This document shows, piece after piece, positions 24,905-36,954 of a stretch of DNA of 64,000 nucleotides (position 1 is the stretch's first letter; each line of letters starts with the position of its first letter). Source of the DNA: Ampullaceana balthica (taxonomy: Eukaryota > Mollusca > Gastropoda > Lymnaeidae); the NCBI GenBank assembly GCA_944989445.1, contig CALYLW010001004.1, positions 151,501 to 215,500 of the forward strand. Reading direction: 5' to 3'. Below the pieces are notes generated by a model that did no database searches, had not been told where the DNA came from, and worked only from the letters and a program-made list of their open reading frames with translations. A program made the position numbers and the translations under genes.

Positions 24905-25257
24905 CATCTTACTGTGACAACCCGGCAGGGTGCTAGATAAACAAAATGTATGTATCCTACTCCGATTATGTAACTTTAAGAAATCTTTTTTGCGAAAAAT
25001 GTGCCATCCTTCTCGCGGACCCTGACACAAACAACATATTCTCCGCCCCACCCATCTTTGTATTTAGGAGGGATAAAAACATGCCTGACCTGCTTGTTCA
25101 TAGTCGCCTTTCTATTCCACCCACCCATCTGGGTAATAAAGCATGCGGTCGTCGTCATTGTAAAACATATCATTTAGTTACACAATGAGTTTCTTCCCTA
25201 ATGGGATTTTTAAGAGTAGGGATTGCTTTCTTGCATGAGTCGTAATGTGGTCTACAC
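24905..25257 (+). pseudogene. Penelope-like element, linker before GIY-YIG (5' piece of split copy 1)
   Basis: The frame 24946-25188 reads LLADPDTNNIFSAPPIFVF, then RRDKNMPDLLVHSRL and CGRRHCKTYH. This is the region that in Penelope-like elements joins the reverse transcriptase to the GIY-YIG endonuclease, with its CG..RCKTC-type Cys/His motif (last Cys replaced by Tyr). After a stop it reaches NVVY, the start of GIY-YIG, where the hAT at 25258 interrupts it. It continues at 27312. Confidence 0.75.
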
Positions 25258-27311
25258 CAGTGCTTCTCAAAGTGGGGGTCCGCGGTCCGGTGCCAGTCCG
25301 TGGACTATCAGCTGCCTGTCATCGGAATTTATTGAGAAATGAAAAAGAAATCTAGTTATAATCCTTAAGTTTTCCTTAAGTTTGAGAACGAATAAGATAA
25401 TGTAAATCATTTTCAACCCACGCCATTTTAAATCAATATATTTTATTATAAGGATGAATTGAAGGAAGAGTATTTCTTTTCTACTTCATTACCAACTAAT
25501 ACAACTATTTCTGAAAGATTCAAGGCTATTCACGAGTAAATTGTTTGCAAATGTCAGATATAATTTAAATAGTGTGTTGGTATGTGTGCGGATGACGCTG
25601 CGGCCACGTCTGGGCGGCGTTCCGGAGTTGTTAACAAGATTAATTAATTAGCATGACCAGAATGCAAGTTTACCCACTGTATTATTCACCTTGAAAGTTT
25701 AGCCACCGAGCTATTGTCAACAGAACTAAACAACATGGTCAGCAAAGTTTGTAAAATTTGTTGACCATTGCAACGTCTGATTATTAGTGGGCTTAACAAT
25801 GTCTACATTAACTTTTGCTAAATAATTCCAGGAGGCACTGGTTCAACATGATAACTTTTAATTCAAACTTTATGTACAACAATTTACATCATAACGTCCT
25901 CAAATAGAAAAACATCAGTCGGCCATATCCTTTCTCCCTCACTTGACTTCCTTTCTTCTTCTTATCATGTGACCACAATTAACTAAATTCTGACCTCTCT
26001 CTCACGTGACAACCATGTCAAGGCAAAAGCTTAAAATTCAAGATTATTTGCTGCATTATGTGACGAAATGGGTGCTGAGCACAAACTTACAATATGCTGA
26101 TGTGCGTTGGTTGTCTCGAGACAAAATACTGTCAAGAGTTTTTGTATTGTGAAAAGATCTCGACCAGTTTCTACAGGAGGAAAAGTTAGATTTGTCTTGA
26201 CTATTTAGAAATGTAAATTTAACAGCCCATATGGCTTACTTGGCTGATATCTTTGTCATTTTTAATGAGCTCAATGTCTCCATGAGAGGAAAGATGGCTT
26301 CATTATTTACAATGGAAGACTAGATTGATGGACAGAAACGCAAGCTAGCAGCATGGAAGAATCGTGTGTCAGTAGATTGTTTCGAAATGTTTCACATTTG
26401 AGCAACAACTATCGATAGTGCAGATAGAGAGCTTGATGTTCCATCTTTTCAAAAAGTCATCATTTAGCACTGGACAAAATTATTTGATAGTTTTGAATTC
26501 TACTTTCCAAAAAAGATGACCAAGGGAAAGGTAATGGATGGATAGGCAATCCATTTATTGTTTCAAAGATAGACTTGTCTGTAACTGGAAGATACATTGC
26601 TGGAGTTAGCTGCGGATGAAGGTTTAAACATGAATTTCGGATGTCTGACCTCTCTTGCTTATTTAAGGATGCACCTGCCGAAATTGCTCTTCCGGCTCTT
26701 CTTTCATTTCCTTCATCATACCTATGTGGGACTTGTTTTTCAAAAATGAGCCTTATTAAGAAAAAGTACAAGAACAGTATGGATGTTTGTCCTACATTGC
26801 GAATAGCACTGTCCTAATTCGAGGCAAGACTTGATAAACTAGCAACAATAAGCAGTCTTGCATGAGCAATTAGTTTAAGTTAAACTTTGAACATAAACTT
26901 AGACATGCTATTACTATAGTGACTATTATTTTTAAAAAATAAATATGCCTGACCTTTGATATTACATTTTATGTTCTTATACTTAAGTAAGGATATACAT
27001 TTATTAATGTACTATATACTTAAAGACAGTTGAAACAAAAGCGATGGCTGCCATTTTCAACACATATTTTGACAAAATAAAGACGATCGTAAATGAGAAT
27101 TAAGCAATCAAGGCATAAGTTTATGATTTTTCAAAATTGTTCAATGACATGTAGCATAAAGTACGTCGAAATGATGCTTAATCTTGGTGGGCTTTATACC
27201 ATTTAGGGGTTCATTTGCTATCACGTCAGTACGGGAAAATATTGCACCTATCCGTAGTGCAATAGGACAAATTCCTGCTGATCCATCATACGAAAAGTTT
27301 GAGAAGCACTT
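25258..27311 (+). pseudogene. hAT transposon (ZBED5/SCAND3-like transposase), degenerate, inserted in a Penelope-like element
   Basis: Termini cagtgcttctcaaag and tttgagaagcactt bracket 2.05 kb. The flanks gtctacac and gtttacaa (27312-27319) are a decayed 8-bp duplication. The uninterrupted Penelope copy at 30300-30360 reads gtctacaccattgtgtg on its minus strand and gives the empty site. Inside, forward fragments read LQYADVRWLSRDKILSRVF, MAYLADIFVIFNELNVSM, KLAAWKNRVSVDCFEMF, LLELAADEGLNMNF and LPALLSFPSSYLCGTCFSKM, the order seen in ZBED5/SCAND3-type hAT transposases, with several stops and frameshifts. It cannot encode a functional transposase. Confidence 0.85.
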
Positions 27312-27860
27312 GTTTACAACATTGTGTGTAAGCGCTGCTCTTTGAAATACAAAGGTGAGACTTGGAGGTTACTATCCTGCCGTATCGCAGAGCATGTACG
27401 TGTGATTTCACAAGAAAAACAGTTTCTGTCTCCCGACACTTCAATGGACGCGTCCCTCTGGCCGTCGATGACCTGTCTGTCACTGCCATGGTCTCTAACA
27501 CAAACACTACCGGCATGGTCAGTCTGGAGAATAGACTAATCCAAAAGTAATGGGCCCTTGCACCACATGAGATGAATGTTGTGTTTGCGCTGACTACCTA
27601 ATTGATTTCCCACACCCACTCTCTCCTTCTTTTGTATAAGCTCACACTACTCTCTTCTTTCTATTGTTCTAATTGACTCTGGAATTAACCGCAGCTAAGT
27701 TTTTATTTATTTTTAAAAATTCTTTATATACGTTTTATTTGTGTTCTATTTTTTCGTTGTGGAAGGCTCTTTGCCGAAACGTTCGCTGTTTTTTTTTACA
27801 CTCTGTCAGAAACACTCATAACCTGTTTACATGTTATTCATCTACTCCTAAATTGCCAAA
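27312..27860 (+). pseudogene. Penelope-like element, GIY-YIG and 3' UTR (3' piece of split copy 1)
   Basis: Continuing from 25257: TIVCKRCSLKYKGETWRLLS and CRIAEHVRVI, the GIY-YIG core with YIG mutated to YKG, then frame-shifted C-terminal sequence to about 27600. The 3' UTR carries the family landmark aaggctctttgccgaaacgt (27765-27784), shared with the copies at 29880 (inverted) and 31270. Confidence 0.75.
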
Positions 27861-28040
27861 GACTAGTTTATGGTCTATGCACACTTATACAATTTTCAAT
27901 GCAAGAAACTTCTGAAAAAAGCATTTGAACTATTTAAAAACACTTGTCTTTGAAGTGCAATAGAAATAATAATTTTTATTTAGTTACTCTTCAAATTTGG
28001 TGTAAGGTTGGTAAACTATTACAATTTTATTGAAACTTAC

Positions 28041-28179
28041 TTGCATATGAGAGCAATGATGAAAACCACAGCAATTACTGTAACGCCAGTGATAAATATT
28101 TCAATTTTACATCTCTGTTTGTCAAAGTTAGAACATTCATCATTAACACATATGCTATGTTCTCTGGAAATAGTTTCAC
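28041..28179 (-). CDS. Receptor-like gene, transmembrane exon
   Basis: This 139-nt exon has acceptor catattttgcag/gtg (phase 1) and a consensus donor tgcaa/gtaagt (phase 2). About 24 residues with three Cys (ICVNDEC, QRC) precede a hydrophobic run of about 20 residues, IFITGVTVIAVVFIIALIC, which ends in Cys-Lys. This is a single-pass type I transmembrane helix, extracellular side first. Its acceptor phase matches exon C. The donor phase does not match the exon at 14274, so at least one juxtamembrane cytoplasmic exon should lie between them. Confidence 0.72.
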
Positions 28180-28214
28180 CTGCAAAATATGCACACACAC
28201 ATGTATATACCTTA

Positions 28215-28660
28215 GGGCCGGTACTGCTAAAAAGTGGTTTGATTAATAGGTAAAAATTAATTGATTAAGCGATTACTTTCGATTACTTATTTTTTTTTAT
28301 AACGCAGGACAGATCTCGTTCAGTTGCAAATCATTATTAGGCGAAATTGGTTAAGCGTAGGTTATTCCATGGCTCCCAAATTTTGTGACGTAGCGCAGCG
28401 AATTCGTTCTGCTTTGAAAGAAGCAAGGAAGAGAAACCTTTTTGTTAACGTATGCACGTCTAAATAAATAATAATACTACGAGGGGAAAGTAAGTAAGTA
28501 TCAAAAATATTATCATAAATTATTAATACATTTGAGAATAAATAATTAGAAAACATTTCTTAAATTTTAATCCAATTTAATCGATCAAATTAATTTTAAA
28601 CGATTAAATTTCTGACGTTTAATCGATTAATTAATCATTAATTTCCACAGCCCATATATA
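28215..28660. mobile_element. hAT-type MITE
   Basis: It contains aattgattaagcgatta ... cgattaattaatcattaatttccacagccc. The block ggctcccaaattttgtgacg (28370 on) recurs at 46526 on in the related element at 46345-46640. The right terminus matches the ccgcagccct ends at 22500 and 52685. Confidence 0.55.
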
Positions 28661-28800
28661 TATATATGTATATAGATATATTGTGGAGGCCCTAGGGTGA
28701 TTTAATTGTTGTGAGTAGTAGCGAGGGTTGTGGAGAATTCTCAGAAGGTTATAAGCATTCAAAGATTGACCACAAAGAGACAAGAGCCACGTGCAGGTGG

Positions 28801-28997
28801 GGACGCGGTGGTCGCGTGGCAGCGCGCTCGACTGGCGTACCGATGGTCAAGGGTTCGAATCCAAGTGAAGGCAGTTATTTATTCCTGGGCCCAGGGCGTC
28901 CCTGAGTCACCCAGTCATGGTCTGTGGATGCAATTATCTTCTGCATAGAAGGAGCGTCTGTATAGATAAGATAACATAAGATAATATAAGATAAGAC
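28801..28997 (+). mobile_element. tRNA-derived SINE, internally deleted copy
   Basis: The head matches the SINE at 19064 (gcggtggtcgcgtgg, B box ggttcgaatcc at 28852-28862). It lacks the middle about 100 bp present in that copy, joining gagtcaccc directly to agtcatggtctgtgg. The tail is an (ATAAG)n run, 28962-28995. Confidence 0.8.
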
Positions 28998-29149
28998 ACA
29001 AGCTGTCATGGCTGGTATAGATGTGAGATAAAAGGGCAGCCGCCACTGATCAATGACGAGGGACTGACCGAGGGTTAAAACCAGGGTCTGCTTGATTAGG
29101 TAAATAAAAAAAAACCTAAAAAAGTTGTTCACTATAAATCCTTTATGTA

Positions 29150-29590
29150 CTAGACGTAACTAAAAGAATGTTCATTATAATACGCAGCGCAAAACAATCC
29201 GAAAATACATAATTGCAGTTGTGTCGTAAAACATGTTTAACATAATGCGCACCGATCAGGAATATGTTTATAAAAATTGTTGTCAATAAAATACGCATCT
29301 AATTGCGCGACAGAAAGGTTGTTCAATATAATGCGCACCCTTACACTCTATCTCAAAAAATAACATGATACATAGGAATAAATAAAACAAATAAAAAAAT
29401 AAAAAATTAAATTACGGTACATGTTATCGAGCTGAAATTTTGATTTATAGTTTTTATCATTGCTACCAAACTGCCTGTTAAATTTCAGCTCTCTAGCTTA
29501 CAAGGAAGTGGGTTTAAAATTGATCCAAAGTTTTGGCGACCGACAAGCAAGCAATCAAGGGTTCAAACAGACACCATTAGTTAATATAAC
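29150..29590. repeat. Short interspersed motif and dispersed-repeat fragment
   Basis: The motif gttca.tataatgcgcacc occurs about four times between 29168 and 29340 at irregular 55-65 bp spacing. From 29400 the sequence matches the gagctgaaattttgat...aaatttcagctc unit of 7860-8605. Confidence 0.45.
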
Positions 29591-29800
29591 GAATTTAACA
29601 AAGGGTGGCCGCGGAACTTATGGCCTTGGGAAAGAGGGGTGGGGGTGTCGATTGTGTGGCATAGATGAAAGAGAGATTTGCCAGATACCCTTGGGGTAAT
29701 AGTTGCGAGTGGTTGGGGGGGGGTCCCCCAGGCCTGTTGCAGAGATCAAAGACAATGAGCGGATCCCTGCATACAAGTCTTAATCTAGTGAACAAAATGT

Positions 29801-30840
29801 GGGTGAGACTGCAATCAGGCTCATAAATTAATAGATGGATAACATGTAAACAGGGTATCAGGGAGCCTGCCAGGACGTAACAAAACATCGAACGTTTTGG
29901 CAAAGAGCCTTATTCAACGAACAAATAGTACACACATAAAACGAATACACATACTTTTTTAAAAAGTAGCTGAGGTAAAATCCAGAGTCAAAGAGATCAA
30001 TAGTAATAAAAGAGTAGTATGAGCTTATATAGGAAAGGAGATAGCTGGTGTGGCAAATAAATAAGGTTACCAGCGCAAACACAGCATTCATAACATTTTG
30101 TGCAAGGGTCACATACTCTTGGATTAGTCTATTCTCCAGACTAACTCTGCCGGTAGTGTTCATGCAAGAGACCATGTGGATGACAGACAGGTCATCGACG
30201 CCCATATGGTCGCGTCTATTGTCAGGAGACAGGTCGATGTTTGTGTCGTGTAATCGCACGTACATGCTCTGTGATACGACAGGAGATTAACCTCCCCGTC
30301 TCACCTATGTATTTCAAAGAGCAGCGCTTACACACAATGGTGTAGACCACATTGCGGTTGGTGCAAAGAAAGCCATTCCTAATCTGAAATATCCCCTTAG
30401 GGAAGAAAATCTGGTCCGTCTGGGTACAACAGGACATGTATTGCAACGACGACGGCTGCATGGTTTGGAAGGGTGGTATAGAAAGGCGACTATAAATGAA
30501 CAAGTCTCGCAGACTTTTGATCCTCCTGAATTCGACAGTAGGGCGGAGAATATATTGTTATCTCAGGGTCCGCGAGGAGGACGAGTAGTTTTTCAAAAAT
30601 ATTTCATTGACCCTGATGTGGGGATGGCATGTTAGAACCAGTTTACTGTTGCTGATGCGTGATACAAAGTAGTCGGCACAAGTAAAGTTTTTAACTCGCT
30701 GAAGCTCTCAATTTAGAATAGCTTCAAGGTAAGACCAATGTCTAAAAAATGCATGTTTTCCAACGCCTCTTCCAAGAATTCATAGTGAGAATTACACAGT
30801 CTATGGAGGAGAAGAAGTTAAGCAAAGGGGATATAGTCCT
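29801..30840 (-). pseudogene. Penelope-like element copy 2: RT end, GIY-YIG and 3' UTR
   Basis: On the minus strand the order is a decayed RT C-terminus (30840-30600), the linker with CSRRRCNTC, then NVVYTIVCKRCSLKYIGETG followed by RLISCRITEHVRAI. The latter keeps both the VYTI and YIG strands of the GIY-YIG endonuclease and the conserved Arg. After SLENRLIQEY the 3' UTR contains the inverse of ggctctttgccaaaacgt and ends gcctgattgcagtctcaccc (29820-29801). Frameshifts break it. It is uninterrupted where copy 1 carries the hAT. Confidence 0.8.
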
Positions 30841-31380
30841 TACATGATTTTGAAGTACATTGGTGAAACGGGGAGGTTACTCTCTTGCCGTATCGCGGAA
30901 CATGTACGTGCCATTAAACAAGACAAACAGTGTCCTGTCTCCCGACACTTCAATGGACGGGACCATATGGGCGTCGATGACATGTCTGTCACCGCCTTGG
31001 TTTCTTGTACAAACACACCCGGCCGGGTCAGTCTGGAGAATATACTAATCCATGAATATGGGACTCTTACACCACATGGGATCAACGTTGTGTTCGCACT
31101 GACAAGCTGATTGATTGGCCACACCCACCCTTTCCTTTCCTATTTAAGCTCTTCATTTTCTCTCCTTGCTTTATCTCTACTGGACTACTTGGATTTCACC
31201 ACAGCTAAGTGTTTTTTTTCTATTATTTCGTTTTATTCGTTTCATTTGTGTACTATTTGTCCGTTGAAGAAGGCTCTTTGCCGAAACGTTCGCTGTTGTG
31301 TTACGTCCTGTCAGGCCTACTAATACCCTGTTTTTATTTTATGCATTTAGCTTTTTAAAAGCCTGATTGCAGTCTCACCC
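30841..31380 (+). pseudogene. Penelope-like element copy 3: 5'-truncated GIY-YIG end
   Basis: The frame 30844-31110 reads LKYIGETGRLLSCRIAEHVR and runs on through SRHFNGRDHMGVDDMSV and SLENILIHEYGTLTPHGINV, so the C-terminal half of GIY-YIG is open to TGA at 31108-31110. The 3' UTR has ggctctttgccgaaacgttc (31270) and ends gcctgattgcagtctcaccc at 31361-31380, the same terminus as copy 2. It starts exactly where copy 2 stops, in the opposite orientation. Confidence 0.8.
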
Positions 31381-31791
31381 CCATTACTTTGTGTATTTAA
31401 GTACGATAGAAAGAATATTCCAAAGTGTAACTAAGGTATGTACCAAGAGTGAAGCTTTATTATTGACAAACCAGTACCAAGGTTTCCTGTAACTAATAGC
31501 ACCGGGTTCTCTACACTAGGTAAATATTAATATTCTTAAACTGCCTTATCTTTTTAAAGAGGCATAGAGTTGGTTAATACAGTAATTTAAATCAGAATAA
31601 ACCCCCCAAAAAAAAACTTTTGGAGATTACATTTTGATTTATTTATTTAAATAATTATATACAAAATAAAAATAAATTGATCCCCATATAGTTTATCATA
31701 TTTTATTATTATTATAATTTTTCTTCTTATTTTTTGCTTTCTCAATATTTTTTGTGTAGAATATTTTTTATTTTTATTAAATCAGCTTTTA

Positions 31792-32710
31792 AACTACTAA
31801 TACATCGACATACGAAATTAATCTGGTCCGGTGTGGCTTTCGTATCGTGGATTTTTGTATGCCAGACGAAGTAGTACATGTAAAATGCTTAATCCGTTCC
31901 AAGCCACATAGAAACAATACTAAAAATTTAAAATACCGCGTATAACCAGAAAGAAAACAAATAATGATTATTTAATCCTTCAGAGAACACATTATAAATA
32001 TAATGAATGATATTTAAAAAAAAATAAAACAATAACATAGATGAAAAATAATACGGACACAAATGTAATCACTTACATTTCGTTTGAGGCGATGTGGCGA
32101 AGTGAGGAGGGAGGTGGTAGGGAAGGAAAACGAATGGCCGCAAACATTACGGCTTTACGTTCCAATATTTAACCTTCTGAAGTAATACGTTATGTACACA
32201 CTTTGCATGAGTCAATTCTAAATAAAACACTTATATTGATTACAATTTTACACTAAACATATGTAGCTTAACAGTTTAACTTATATATATTTTTTTATTA
32301 TAATTTTCATTTTTCAACGTTTGTTTTTGGATTTCTAATTTTTTGTTTCATCTTTCATTTTTTTTGCCTCACTTTCAACAACATATTGGCTAACTGATGG
32401 TCTCTTAGAACAATATTGATCGAAGCTTATTATTAACTATTTTGTATAATGTTTTTGAAACAAATCGGGCAAATTTTACTGAAATGCGCAACAACACCAC
32501 GTACTTGAAACTTTTCGGGATGTTTCTTTTTTAAATAAACTGACCAAGAGTGGAGCAGAAATGTTGATGGCGAATTGAATGCAGTCAAGTGATATCCTGT
32601 ATTATCATCTAAATTTTTGTATTTAGGAACACAATTTTCTTCGAATGGCCTTTCGTGTCTTTGTTTTTTCGTTACTTGAAGCATTCATATATCGACATAC
32701 CACTGTAGTT
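31792..32710. mobile_element. Degenerate TIR element
   Basis: aaactactaatacatcgacatacg at 31791 is matched in inverse by atatcgacataccactgtagtt at 32690-32711. The 31819-31920 block (ctggtccggtgtggctttcg...ccgttccaagcca) looks like a transposon subterminal region. The interior is AT-rich; a minus-strand frame at 32684-32433 (83 codons) is not recognised. Confidence 0.45.
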
Positions 32711-32813
32711 CCAGCAAATAAAATTTTAATTTTGAAATAAGATATAAAAGTAAACATTTTTAAGTGAGTTAACATTTTGTATTATTTATTTTTTTATAAA
32801 TTATACTTCTTAC

Positions 32814-33113
32814 CTGATTGTATTGAACAAATAAATTTTAATGGAGATCTATCTAATGTGCAGGCACCATATTTTATAGTAACAATTATTTCTTGTGTTG
32901 CGTTGACTTTTGTATTATAGACAGCGATTCCATTTCCTCGCACTTTTTCTGTTGTATCATTGGCTGTTATCTCAATCAAACAAGGGATGACTTCATTTTC
33001 ACAAATACCAACAATGTTGACATCCATAGTATTAACATTGATAACACAGTTGTCTTTGTAAGATGAGACATTAACTCCATTGACTATCAGAGTTGCCTTT
33101 ATGTCTGAGTCAT
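32814..33113 (-). CDS. Receptor-like gene, extracellular exon C (partial)
   Basis: This exactly 300-nt exon has acceptor ttttctttag/atgac (phase 1) and donor caatcag/gtaagaag (phase 1). The roughly 100 residues contain five Cys (DNC, GIC, IPC, GAC, FIC) and three N-glycosylation sequons (NVS, NDT, NAT). The CEN...VYNTKV...IVTIKYGAC pattern echoes exons A and B, but here the repeat is not split by an intron. Alternating hydrophobic residues suggest a beta sandwich; I call it Ig-like only tentatively. It joins the transmembrane exon in frame (G plus GT gives Gly). Confidence 0.72.
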
Positions 33114-33614
33114 CTAAAGAAAATTAGTAGGGAGATATTATAATACAGTAATTTAATGTAATTGTTATTTCCCAAACAAAAAAACTATAAAATGCGCAAC
33201 TGCTTACGAAATGTAAATTTAAACTATTCAATAATGCGTGTAGATGGTTATATCAGTTACCCTATTAGTACAATTTAAAATATAATTTAAACGTTTTTCT
33301 TCCACTGGGTATATATGACTACCCACATATTTGGAATTACATGAGAACTATCCCACCATATGAATATGTGCTAAATAAAAAAATATTTGTAAAAAAACAA
33401 ATACAAAATAACAAAAAACAACAAAAACAACTTTAATCCCGGAAACTTGAAAAAACCTTGTTATATTTTTTGTTTCATGTGTATTTATTATGTCTCTACT
33501 TCGGGGCCTGGCCTGTTCTGTTTTAAATTGTTAGATGATTTTTTTCTCGTCGTTTTACACGTGTGTTATTTTAAAATTGAACAATATGACTTTTTAAATG
33601 TATATTAATAATTA

Positions 33615-34958
33615 TGGGACAGCCGAATATCTGGAATGCCGGATATCCGGACCAAATATCGGCATTCTCGCCGCTATCCGGATTCGGCAAATACCTATGG
33701 CAGATTTAAATATCATCCGCATATCAATGTAGTAAATAATTTTTTTTTAAATTAAATTAAATTAATATTAATTAGTTTTTAAAGAAATACATAAAAATTA
33801 GTATAAAAGCAATAACCAGAAATCAGTACATTTAACAAGAATTTTCTTCAACAACACAAAGTTTAACCGGAATTTACTATTAGCTATTTTATTTACTCAT
33901 GTCATTAAATTGTTTTCATTTTTCTAGCTGATATATTAATTTTATGTTACAAAATAATAATTTTATGTAAAAAAATAATATTTTAAGTTAATTTGTAATT
34001 ATTTGTCTATACAATAAACTATATAGTTAAACAGGTGACTTGGAAACTGGGACTTGATGAGAGTTGGCTTTCGTTTTTAATTTCTTTGTCATTGACTAGT
34101 ACGTTGACAGGTGTCACTATTTCAATACTTTCAATTCAGTGTTCAAATTTAACCATTTTACTTATATGATATAAATTATATCATTGTAATACTTTTATAT
34201 TTATTGATGTTTTTTCCGTTGAACATTAAATGGCAGTTGCAATTGTGATTTGATTTGCGAATTTAAAAATAAAAATGTTTCTTGTCTCGCGTGTTATATC
34301 TTATTCAGTCTTATAATTTTAAAACTGTAGTCTATTGTAAATATAATAATTATACAAAATAAGTTAAGTAACAAATTAAGTTATACATTAAATTATTAAT
34401 ACATAACAAAATAAACAAATTAACAAGCGTTGATCCATTCAAATCCATCAAATATATGCAAAATATAGTAAACGAATCAATTTCAATACGAGAAAAATAT
34501 ATTAAGTTAAAAAGTTACAAGTATATATATTACTTTACTACATAAAAAACAAACTAAGTTAACTAATAGCATATTAAACTTAACTTTTCTGAATAAAATA
34601 ACAGTTTTATTATGGCTCTAGGTCACGACTTCTTGTACATAACACTACACACTCAGTACAACACTGTTCGTTGGGTACATACTACAAAGTTCGTTGACCA
34701 TCGTTTATGTTCTTTCATTCAATTCATTGTAATATGTTCATCGTTGACTTTGACAATATAACAACGTCGATAGCAGATACTCTTCATTTGTAGGATAATA
34801 AATATTTTTATAAATAGTATAAAATACTTGATTCCAAGTAGTAAAGTAAACCCTTCTAGCTCTTACACTTAAATGAGGAGATATCCGGATCAGGCAAATA
34901 TTAGTGCCAAACTATCCGGATTCGGCAAATATAAAAAAAACATATCCGGCTGATCCCT
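33615..34958. mobile_element. Non-autonomous TIR element with ATATCCGG motifs
   Basis: The left end tgggacagccgaatatctgg and the right end (inverse) agggatcagccggatatg are imperfect inverted repeats. Subterminal tatccggattcggcaaata occurs at both ends. attaataat lies on both sides and may be the target duplication, though the AT-rich context weakens this. There is no coding frame in 1.3 kb. Confidence 0.55.
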
Positions 34959-35114
34959 ATTAATAATATTATATAAAGATATATTTAAATACATTTTCCT
35001 TTTCTATACATACATACAATGTTAGTTCAACTATTAGGTCCGGATTGAGGCTTCTACAATAAATTAACCGAGGAACCATTGATAATTCTGCATTTCATTG
35101 TAAGGGTTCTATAT

Positions 35115-35760
35115 TCAAAACTCATCTCATCTCATCGCCTGTCGTCCCATCGGGGACAAAGGTCATAAACAAATGTTCTCCAGGATTTCCGGTCCTCCAC
35201 AAAGTCTCTCTAACTTTTCCCAGCTGTTTCCATTCTTTTTGGTGTCTGCCTCCAGTTCCCTTATCCAAGTCATTTTTGGTCTACCTCTTTTTCTCTTGCC
35301 CTGAGGGTTCCAAGTGAGGTGTGTCTCACAATGCTGGATATATGCATTCTGAGGATGTGGCCAATTAATCTCCATCTGCACTGGCATATTAGCTCTTCCA
35401 CTGGCTTTTTGTGTGTGCGTCACCAGAGGTCCTCGTTGGTAATGACTTGGACCACCGAATTTGGAGCAATGAGTTTATAAATGTTGTAGCTTTTGTCAAC
35501 CGGATGCTGTTGTTCGTCATGTTTCTGTGCCATATAGAAAGACAGGCTTCAAAGAGGTGTTGAATATGCTGACCTTGGTCTGTGTCATGGGCCAATCACA
35601 GGGTTGAGAGAGAGAAATCAAGGTTGGAGGTGCGTGAAAGAAAGAGAGAGACAAGATGGCTGAAAGTTGGTAGTAGATGGCTTGACCATGTGAATTCCGA
35701 AGTTTATTGTTGAACATTGTGATTTGTATAATCATCGGATATTTCACTATTAAAGTGCAT
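35115..35760 (-). pseudogene. LINE ORF2 C-terminal fragment
   Basis: Minus-strand frames read HLFEACLSIWHRNMTNNSI, FINSLLQIRW, then TWNPQGKRKRGRPKMTWIRE and LEADTKKNGNSW, the C-terminal landmark of many LINE ORF2 proteins (W.PQGKR.RGRP..TW). The 3' end has gatgagatgagatgag repeats at about 35122-35137. It is 5' truncated and frameshifted. Confidence 0.75.
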
Positions 35761-35907
35761 TTTGTTAATCAAGTTTTTCATTGAATCAGTGTACGAGAGA
35801 TGGTATTATTTGATAATGCCTACAAACACACATGAAGAGAGATGTGTGACATAAATTGCTTGTCAGAAGTGAAAACGAATGACATAAAATAGTGTCAGAA
35901 ATTAAAT

Positions 35908-35920
35908 TGGTGTCAGAAGT
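35908..35920 (+). other. Possible primer-binding site (tRNA-Leu type)
   Basis: tggtgtcagaagt resembles the complement of a tRNA-Leu 3' end used as primer by some Ty3/Gypsy elements. It lies 1 kb upstream of the gag relic, and similar gtcagaa motifs occur nearby, so this is weak. No LTR was delimited. Confidence 0.25.
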
Positions 35921-36954
35921 TAAAAGTCACGGACATAAAAATGGTGAAGGTCAACTTATGAAAATTGTTGAAAACAGATTTAAAAGGAAACTAGCGTTAC
36001 GGTAGACCTATCTGAAGTTCAGATATACGTAGCTCAATTATATACAGTTGTTAATTGAATAATGTAAACATATACAGTATTTAATAAATAAAGATAATTA
36101 TATCAATATCGTGCTGCTGACACGGTTGAGAAACATGGTCATGGTGGAATTGATTATTTCATATTCGAAATGAAATGTGTTAATTAAATGAAGAACTATT
36201 TTCAGCCATCGTAATTTGTGAAGATTGAAGGTCGTATGCAACAATTAAATAGACTTTTTGGAAAATAATGAAATACAAAGAGTTTTGACCGATAAAGGAT
36301 AGACTACACATGCAATGTTCGTTGCATGCATGCATTGTAAAGATCTAGGTCAAAGCAGCAAAGTGAGTCCTAAATATAGCAGTTAGCATAACATTTCGCT
36401 ACAAGGAAAAACAAACTAAAATAGGAAAACCCTTGAAATATGGAAGCTATGGACAACTGTTTAAATTTGTGAGTGATCAAAGAGCTGATTTGTGACAATA
36501 AACAATAACATTAGTGAATTCCAAAAAACAGCAGAATTGAATTTGTTGTTTTTTTTGTGTGAATTATAAGAATTGCAATTTTAGATTTATGGATTTAACT
36601 TAGGCTTCTCTCAATTTTGAAAATTTGAAGATTTGAAGTGGATTGTTTAACGTAAAACTTTGGACCATAAGATGTGTTTTGTAAATAAGAGGGAACGCAT
36701 TTATATAGTATACTTTAGATCCTGTGACAGGATAATTTGTTGCTTCATTTTTTCAAATATAAATTTAATGGTTTAATTGTGTCACTTGATTAGAGTTAAC
36801 ATATTTTGTATATTGAATTTAAGATCTTCTCTTTTGTATGATTTATGCATCGATAGATACATAATTATATATATATATTATTACATAGATACATAATTAT
36901 ATTGATACTATACATTAATTACTAAATATTTTGACTCATATAATATCATAAAAT

